In this document: in pieces, positions 56,401-64,000 of the stretch
Position numbering within the stretch: position 1 is the first letter of the stretch
Layout: each line of letters starts with the position of its first letter
Assembly: GCA_022453515.1 (NCBI GenBank)
Contig: JAJNNY010000056.1
Coordinates: 1 to 64,000 of the forward strand
Origin: Astrocystis sublimbata
Lineage: Eukaryota > Ascomycota > Sordariomycetes > Xylariales > Xylariaceae
Direction of reading: 5' to 3'
Length of the DNA stretch: 64,000 nucleotides
The notes under the pieces: generated by a model
What the model was told of the DNA's origin: nothing
Database searches by the model: none
The model's input: the letters and a program-made list of their open reading frames with translations, nothing else
Translations under genes and position numbers: made by a program

Positions 56401-58241
56401 TGCTAAAAAAGGAACGCGACCGATATCGAAGGCGTGGCTTGCTCCACGGCGAGCCCCTTGCATATGACGACACTACTAATTACGGTGTTGACGAACATGA
56501 GAGCGGTCGTAATTTCCTCGAAACCATCTCGAAACATGTGCGTGGCCTTGCTGGAAAGTTGTCCAAACTACGTAGGGTAGCCGGGCTTGATGAAATGTTA
56601 ACGAGACCTGATACGAACTCTTTGCCATTCACGAGTACAGAGCAGGAATTGCTTAGCTCACTAAAATCTGACGTCGATCAAGCAAGAGTACAGCAGTTGG
56701 CGAGGCAAAGTGCCCTGAATGGACACCAACGGCCTGTGAAGCGCTCACGGGCGACCAAACCCCAACTTCGTCATCTTACGTACGAGGATCTTTTGAATCT
56801 CAAGACAGTGCTTGAAGGTTTGGACTTCCAAAAGCCACACAAGGCCAAGACCGCTAGCGAGAAACAAGAGTTTGCCAGCCTTGCATCATTGAACGAGAGG
56901 GTTGACAAGTTAGAGCTCAGCTATCTTGAGCGGTTGGCGTGCAAAGTCGAATCCCACGAACGTGAAAACGTGTGCAAGATGGCATCGGAGCGGGCGGCAA
57001 AGGTGTCCGAAAAAACTCTCAGACACTTCATTGGCCTATGCCTTGAGAAGTACAGCAAAGCTCACGTCGAGCCCGGCCATGCTGTTGGTGCCGTGGGTGC
57101 ACAGTCTATCGGTGAGCCTGGAACCCAAATGACTCTGAAAACCTTTCATTTCGCCGGTGTTGCTGGTATGAGTATTACTCAAGGTGTCCCTCGTATCAAA
57201 GAAATCATCAACGCTTCTAAGTCGATCAGCACACCGGTCATTTCTTGCCCATTACAAAACCCACGCAGTCTAGAGGCAGCCAAAATCGTGCGAGCGCGAA
57301 TTGAAAAAACATACGTGGAGGACGTCCTTCGCTATGTTGACGACGAATGGCAACCCAGCCGCTCCTTTATTACACTGCACATCAACACCGAGACATTAGA
57401 GGGCATGCATCTGGGCATCAGACTTGGCGACATCGTTAATGCCATCGCCAAGCAGAAGAAGCTCAAAATTCGCAAAGACGATATGCAAGTCTTTGAGCAA
57501 GATGCAAGCATTGAAATCACGGTGAGGGGCTTAGAGATTGACCCATCGGCCAAGCGAACGACGAGAACCAAGACTGTGACAGAGGCCATGTCTGACCTAT
57601 CGGTCCGCATCAGCCATTTAAAACGTGTGCTGCCTATGGTTCCTATATCTGGGTATCCCGAAGCTACTCGTGCTATTGTTCAACAAAGTGACAAAGACTC
57701 TACGAGTACGGTTTTAGTCGAAGGTTATGGTCTGCGACAATGCATGAATACAGAGGGAGTTGTCGGCACCAAAGTCACATCCAACAGTGTACTTGAATGC
57801 AGAGATGTCTTAGGAATTGAGGCAGCCCGGACGACAATTGTGAAGGAAATCAGCGATGTCATGGGTGAGATGGGCATCGATCCTCGACACATGCAACTTC
57901 TCGCCGACGTCATGACTTACAAGGGCGAAATTCTCGGTATTACACGATTTGGTTTGTCCAAGATGCGGGACAGCGTGCTACAGCTTGCTTCGTTCGAAAA
58001 AACAGCAGACCATCTATTCGATGCAGCGTCTGGGATGAAGACGGATCCCATCGAGGGTGTGAGTGAAAAGATCATCATGGGGGAGACTATGTCGATCGGA
58101 ACGGGCGCTTTCCAAGTCGTCAGGAGGTTAAATCTACTTGATGAACACTTCAAGACGAAGCCCACTATCTTTGAAGACGCTTGGAATCAAAATCAGAAGC
58201 AGCAGAAGCCAGTAAAGCGCACGAAGAAGGGAGGCCTCTAG
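53419..58241 (+). CDS. rpc1: RNA polymerase III largest subunit (Rpc1/Rpc160)
   Basis: Catalytic subunit that makes tRNA, 5S rRNA and U6. Two exons (53419-53622, 53688-58241) with GTGAGT donor and GCTAG acceptor give 1,585 residues. ATG 53419 has A at -3. N-terminal zinc clamp: C77-x-x-C80, C87, H90, and C117-x-x-C120, then KHCPYCGA. LPAPPVCIRPSV and [29 protein letters not shown] are hallmarks of the large-subunit core. The active-centre motif NADFDGDEMNLHVPQ puts the Mg-binding aspartates at 513, 515 and 517. The bridge helix is at about 855-905 (GFVRNSFYTGLVPTEFLFHA, KTAETGYMSRRLMK), and the trigger loop region GAVGAQSIGEPGTQMTLKTFHFAGVAGM follows. The Pol III-specific end reads MSIGTGAFQVVRR. 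The protein is about 120 residues longer than the yeast subunit (1,460), largely because of a charged helical insert at about residues 1016-1175. Pol III rather than Pol I or II by overall sequence. Confidence 0.95.
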
Positions 58242-58440
58242 AAGAGACCTCGTTCGCCCCAAGCTCGTACAGACGTGCATTCGAATTTGGTTCTCGACGA
58301 GTATGATATCACTACGCTTATTGACCCTCCTGTCAAACTTGAGGGGGTGTAAATCTCAATCTAATTGTGGCGTTGGTTACTTCGTTTGCTAGCGTACTGG
58401 CAAACATATATACCATGGCTTATCGAAGGTTCGTCTAGGT

Positions 58441-58462
58441 GATGGCGATGGCGATGGCGATG
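58441..58462. repeat. (GATGGC)n microsatellite
   Basis: Nearly four hexamer copies in the 3' flank of the Pol III gene, about 200 bases after its stop codon. The unit is the complement of the ATCGCC-type tract in the Sae2/CtIP gene, but nothing else connects the two. Confidence 0.85.
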
Positions 58463-61400
58463 CTACATATGGGCTATCACTGCTCGTTGCATGTATTTTC
58501 GGACAGAAGCAATGCGAAAATTGATACATTCCACGTTTCCTACGAGTGACTTTGAACTGGCTCACGATATGGCGCATCTCTCCTACATAGTATGAGCAGC
58601 TGTAGTACTCAATTCTTGTTCGCTGCTGGTCCAACTGTGTGATACCAATAAGTCAAGTAACTCGACCGACACCACTAGAACAAGTAGACGAAGTCATCTA
58701 TTGCAGGTGTTGTTTGTGCTGCCCCTTTCATCATCCGAACCAGGAGAAGCAAGCCCCTCGATGGCGCCGCATCGCCTAACACGAAATTCACCCCCTCCAC
58801 ATTTGCTGCCCTCCTCTTTGCCCGATCAGGTTGAGACTGATATGATTGATACGGCAAGCACAATTTCAGCATTTGTCCGATGCCGAGTGTCGTGTTTCAT
58901 CCCTCGGCAGTAGTGCAGGTGGTGTCATTGTACCTAGATATTTAGTCATGATACCCGATTCACGATATCTAGGCAGACATGTTCGGAGAAAATAGATTTC
59001 AATCCATGCCTTAATATAACCTCCTTCTTGTGTATCGTGGCTTGTTTGTCCTCCATATTTTTGGGGTATTGAAATGGGTGAAATGGGTGGAATGGGTGGA
59101 TTCCGGATTCCGGAGTTCGGATGTCACGTTAGGTATTGTGTCTTGTGTGAAGGCCGATATTATAGTCGACTTCGACTCGAGAGTGAGGGATTGAGTGAGT
59201 GAGTGTGGTCCGAATATCCCAGTCAAGGGTGGATTTGGAAACACGGAGAAACATTTCATGGTTCAGCTTCCTTCTCTCTCGGTGTCAGAATGGAATCCGG
59301 GTGTTGCCAGGCAACTACCACTGGTAGTAAAATGCATTATATGTCTATAATGTAATTCTATACCTACCTACCTACTTAAGGTACGCAGTGCCACCCACAC
59401 TCCCGAGACCCTTCTCTTCTACACTCCACACACCACACACCAAGCCACGCCGCGTGCCACAGAAAACATCGCTTCACTTGCAGTGGCTCGCATGAATGCC
59501 CCGCATATAAGCTGACTGGCTTCCAAGCCGCAAGTTGGGACACAGGAGCATTGCTATCAATGATTTCTGGGTCAGTGGGTGTATGATTAATTGGGGAGGA
59601 GGTTCATGTGTGACTCGTCGGGCCGACGAGGCTTTCTGGCCGGACAATCAGTTCAGCCGTGGGATAGTAAACAAAATTGATGGATATACTTGAGAAACAA
59701 CATGCTAACAGCTTGGTGGCGACATAAACCTGGAGTCTGATTATATCAGTAGGTATCAGATACGCAAAAAGGGAGAAGTGCTGGGCTGCAAACGAAGACA
59801 TTGGCGTGCTAGGATTGCAGGTAATACGTATCATATTAATCAAGTTCATCGGTATTGGAACCTGCCCATCCTGTATTATAGTGTGGGTGACCATTATTGT
59901 CTTTTTCGGTCTTCTCCATGGCAGTCATGTTTGATGTAAGCCACCTGTCGTTGATGACCAGATTCCAGTTGTCCAAGAAACTCGTCCTCTCTTAGGATAA
60001 TACCATGACCATAAGCTCTACCTCCGTTCCTCCATCTCAGTATGATTCAATATGAATCTCATGCGTATCGGTATCGGCTGTATCCTCGCAAAGAAAACTG
60101 GTCTGTTATTAATGACGTGAGAGAACCACGGTGCTACGAATATGATGCTGACGTGTATTCTCGTAGGTGTCTTCCTTTTATTTCCGTTTTTCTCCGGGCC
60201 CTCCACCAAAAGTTAGATCGGACACTAAGCCCTATGGTAAGATTCAACGGTCATGCTTTTCCTCTTTCCCCTGCAATCGCTGTGCCTCTCCTTTGCATCT
60301 TTTGTCGATCGGGTATTATTTCTTTCAAGGTGCCTACCGTACCGAAGGCTTGGGTACCACTCGGCTCCTCATTCTTTACAAGAGTTGTCAGCAACCATCC
60401 AAAGGATTCATCCACGCCACACTTATCTCAGCATACCATTTTTGCTGTCGAAGTTCATCCTATTTTCTCGTCTTATGGCCAGGCCTGTTTCATATAGTGT
60501 TGTAGTTATAGTGATCCTTGTATGAAAAACCCCTTCGTGCAACTGCAGACGAATATCCAATGAGGCGTTGCATAAACTTGTCGACAGCACCCGTGACATG
60601 GAAACTGTATCAGTTGGGAGGCGCAGCGAAGTAAGAGATGTTCTCATCATCCGATGCGCTTTTCCAGGTATCCCTCATGCTGCAGCAACTGTTGCCCAGG
60701 CTTAGATTCATGGGACTCTTCGGCCTCTCTCGACCTCTTCTTATTCCCTGTCTTTCTCCGAATGAACGGCCTTGTGTTCTTGTGATGGCACTCAACTGGC
60801 TGTAGGATGGCCAACGACACTTCGGTGGGTTCAGCACGGGCTGTTATCGAAAATAAGGTCGTGTTCGAGAATGCTTCTGAAGCTTGGGTTCCTCAGCTCT
60901 GACGAACTAGGGTAGGCGAGAGGCACCTAAGCGAGCTATTTATAAATGTCTGGGGAAAGACCCTCACTTCTGTATTATACGGCGACCCGAACAAAGAATG
61001 ATTGCCTGCTATAGCTCACGTACGCGCGCCATTACCTCGTTGGCATCGCCCCACTCACGACTGAGATGCTACCTCTCAGTCTCTGATCCTAGATGGCATG
61101 CAGTGGCCCAGTGATAAGCAAGGTCAACGGACGTGATATGCCGCTGGCCGTGGGATGCCTGCCTGCGTGTAAGACGAGCGGCCTATCGGCCTACCGACGG
61201 GACGTGAGAGATTGTAGATTTCGAGATGTCATGTCTTAGACACTTCTGAATGCAGGCAGCTTTACGTCGGCTGCGCTGCCATTCTCTTCCTAAGGCGTTG
61301 TCATCGTGACCATGTTCTCATGTAATTTCCCTCCGGATGTACTTCGAGTAGAAGCAAGCTTTGAGCGATTGTTGAGGTCCAGGATGCACGTTTCTCTCTT

Positions 61401-62910
61401 TCATCAAGTCACTAGAAAATCATAATGCTGTGCAGCGTACGGCAGATGCCATTGTTTCAGAATTCGAACCATGCATAACCGTTGAGCGCTGTCACTGGAT
61501 CCATACATGCAGGCTGCCACTACGATTTGACAGCATTATAGTTCAACAATGCCACTGAGGGGAAGCTTTCGAGGTAAGTCTCTGGCATTTGCTAGCTCGT
61601 ATTATAATGCCATGTGATTGATTTGGGCAATTAGCCCCATCATGAGCAGTAGTTCTGATATAGTGCATCCTGATATAAAGCTGGGCAGAAACAATTTTGG
61701 GAATATGGCAGTGTTGAAACCGAAAGGACTGGACTAATATAAGCTTATCGCCTATGGATCACATTAAGACTCTGCTCATGTTGACATGGCACCGCCTGTG
61801 CTATGAAAACAGTGATTACAATGTGATCCTGCGTGATTGCTTTCATTCAGGTGCGGCTAGGTGTGAAGGAGGGATCTAACTATGGCAAGAAGCATTCTCC
61901 AGGGGCATCAGTCACATGGCCATGCTGATATCAATCAGGTCCAATACATATGCAACGGATACGCCATGACTTTTGTCTTTACTACAGAAAGTTCCTCATT
62001 GATTGGGATCCAAGGGTCTCTTTCAATTATTTGGAGATAAGTACAATTCAAGAAGCAGAAATGCCATAGTCCAACCCCCCAGAAGCAGGAAATTGTCATG
62101 TCAGACGTTGGGCATGCCGCCAGCACCAACCAGGCGGCTGGCTCATAGTGCAACATGGCTTGAGGGTCAAGGATCAGTGTCAGTAGCCGGGCACTCGGGT
62201 ACGGTAAGACGGGAAAATGCCCCATCAGAACAGGGGTTAGAATCATCTATCGACCAAAGCGTAAAAGACTCAGCATTCGGGATATACTCGAGAGTCTTCT
62301 AAGTCTCACACATCGCATGAATGAGAGGGGGTTTGAACATAAGAATTTGGCATGTTCTTGCTCTTGTCGGTCCAAATTCAGTTGCACATCAAACAGGAAT
62401 GAGATGCTGGTTGATCGTACATGATCCTATCAGAGCGAGCACATGACGCTAGTGAACTCACGAAAAGCGCGGCGAGAGATGTTGAGAGAGGGGGTGGGAC
62501 TGGCGGCGTTCACTGGTAGAACTGTCCATCACTGGTCATTCGAATTCGGCATGCCGTGTCAGCTCGCTCCAACACAGCGTTAAGCCCAAGTCAAGTATAT
62601 GTTGCGAGCTGCAAGATATCGCCAAATCTCAACGGTGTCACGACGAGCCTGAGTACCATGTGGCATTCTGGCGACTGTAACCCTCCGAAGTCTTGCTGCA
62701 CTGGAAAAAGGGCCGAGGTTGCATCCCTGTCAGCCATTTCAGTTTCAGCAACATGCAATGCAGCGCGTGCAACTCTAGCCACGGCGGGGAGGAGAACTTG
62801 GCAGTACCTAGGTAAACATCGGACCAAGCTCATCTGTGTCTTCACCCTGCCAACCGCTTGGTCGTCCACAACCTCGGGTTTTGGAGCATCATCCTTTCCC
62901 TGCAACATGT

Positions 62911-62932
62911 TCGGGACCGAGTCGGGACCGAG
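62911..62932. repeat. 11-bp direct duplication
   Basis: Two perfect head-to-tail copies of TCGGGACCGAG in the gene-poor right end. It interrupts a 141-codon minus-strand frame by 22 bases, that is not a multiple of three per unit. Confidence 0.85.
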
Positions 62933-64000
62933 TCGATCACCCTTGTGTGGCTGATGGGTGCACGGTTCGCCAGGCGGTGGCCGTAGGCTCTGCGAATCAC
63001 GGAAGGTGGTGGTCATTGACACTACAACTACAATGCCTCGACGAAATCTCACAGTGGTGAACCTATAATAGCATGTTATCGTGACTCGAGGGATAAGTAT
63101 AACTGAAACAAACAAATGAGCAAGAGGGTATATTGAAACCAGAGAAATATAATTGCATCCTGACGAAGGCAACGCCTATCATCTCAAATCATGAGCGAGT
63201 ACCCGGCACCCTGGGTAAAGGGTGAATGAGGATGGCTCAACTCTCAACTCACCTTCCCTCACAGACCCGAGGCAACGCGGTTGCAATCATGGCTAGCTGA
63301 TCGGTTGCCATGACCATCCCCCAGGGCTTGCATTTAATGAAATTGCCGATCCACATCTGCCGTCAAGATCTCGCATAAGTCCAATACAGCTAGCTGCACA
63401 GATCGATTCCATGTTCCAGGTGGTGGTGCACCTTCTCATGAGGTCGTCATGGATTGCGAGCGTCTTGGCAAAACACAACCCGCTTCCATCGAGGAGGAGA
63501 GCTGGAAATCGGAGAAATAGCAAGCCACTCAATATAATTCGGAGGCGATTCTCGTAGTACAGTCAGTATAAGTCACACCGCCAGGACTGGAAGCACGACG
63601 AAGACAAGATGATCCAGTCTGGAGGCCGTATCGGTAGCAGCCAGCTGCGGGAACAATGGTTGTCTTGTTCCACTCACATATATAGCGATTTTGTGACATG
63701 GGGAAAAACAGCTACCTCGTGGATGCCATGTCACCGCATTGCATCGCCTTCCGTGACTCGCCAGGTTGCATGTGCGTTAGGGGCGCATCTCGCCTGTTTA
63801 TCTTTCGGTGCGATAAAAGCGTTTGTTCTGTCGCTGGTCTCCCCTTGGGCCCGACTTCATTTGAAGGCACCCGATTTGTCGCTTGGGGCGGTGACGGTGA
63901 GACGCCCGACTCGGACAAAGAAATACCATGAGACACGCAGTGACCACAAGTTTGGCAAGGACTCTGTATTCTTGGATTGTCTGCATAGATGATATGCCAG

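Larger units (their letters stand above)
58242..64000. other. Gene-poor 5.8 kb right end
   Basis: There are only short ORFs without recognised domains. A CT/AC-rich leader-like segment at 59396-59490, just after a CTAC tetramer run (59362-59382), is followed by an ATG that opens only seven codons. A minus-strand frame with an ATG at 63016 (141 codons, to 62591) has no recognisable domain and weak start context. Repeats: GATGGC run at 58441-58462 and an 11-bp duplication at 62911-62932. No tRNA was found, although one might be expected in a fungal contig of this size. Confidence 0.5.

Noticed and set aside
62591..63172. 193-codon minus-strand frame
   Set aside because: The first codon is TTG; from the real ATG (63016) only 141 residues remain, with poor start context, an internal 11-bp duplication and no recognisable features.

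Overview
This is a nuclear contig segment from a filamentous ascomycete, most probably a Sordariomycete. The evidence is short (about 50-150 nt) introns with GTRNGT-type donors and CTAAC/CTGAC branch sites, fungus-specific gene families (MICOS Mic12/Aim5, a Dal5-type MFS carrier, Orm, a Ser/Thr-rich GPI protein), C-ending codon preference, and compact genes separated by gene-poor stretches. No bacterial, viral or organellar signature was seen. Order-level placement is not possible from the sequence alone.

Layout. 0-5.5 kb: 3' part of mic12 (+), convergent with a long single-exon disordered protein (-) whose N-terminus looks like a histone fold. 5.5-20.2 kb: a gene desert of almost 15 kb, holding only a small Cys/His-rich ORF (12.8 kb, -), a His/Arg-rich 182-aa protein (14.6 kb, +) and a promoter-like site with a broken ORF (8.7 kb). 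20.2-23.6 kb: a convergent pair, a small protein resembling ABM-fold monooxygenases (+, 3 exons) and an MFS transporter (-, 4 exons). 24.7-28.9 kb: an Air1/2-like five-zinc-knuckle RNA-binding protein (-) and an Orm-family regulator of sphingolipid synthesis (+). 29.6-33.9 kb: a roughly 1,400-residue Ser/Thr-rich cell-surface protein made of tandem repeats, which carries two mutually compensating single-base indels. 36.9-43.6 kb: two genes in tandem on the minus strand, a Ubp3/USP10-type deubiquitinase and a Sae2/CtIP DNA-end-resection factor. 45.8-47.1 kb: a seven-zinc-knuckle Gis2/CNBP protein (+) with seven exons and a GC-AG intron. 48.2-58.2 kb: a divergent pair, a DDHD-domain phospholipase (-, nine exons including a 10-nt microexon) and the largest subunit of RNA polymerase III (+). 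58.2-64 kb: a second gene-poor stretch.

The genes are mainly housekeeping: mitochondrial membrane architecture, RNA surveillance, sphingolipid control, ubiquitin removal, double-strand-break repair, translation control, lipid hydrolysis and Pol III transcription. They form no obvious common pathway, and there is no secondary-metabolite cluster, CRISPR, rRNA or convincing tRNA. The most unusual material is the repeat-built wall-protein locus, the TACCTAGGTA-type palindromic tetramer repeats concentrated in the intergenic promoter regions, and the putative histone-fold protein. Exon coordinates were worked out by hand from splice consensus, reading frame and family resemblance; no search or RNA evidence was available.
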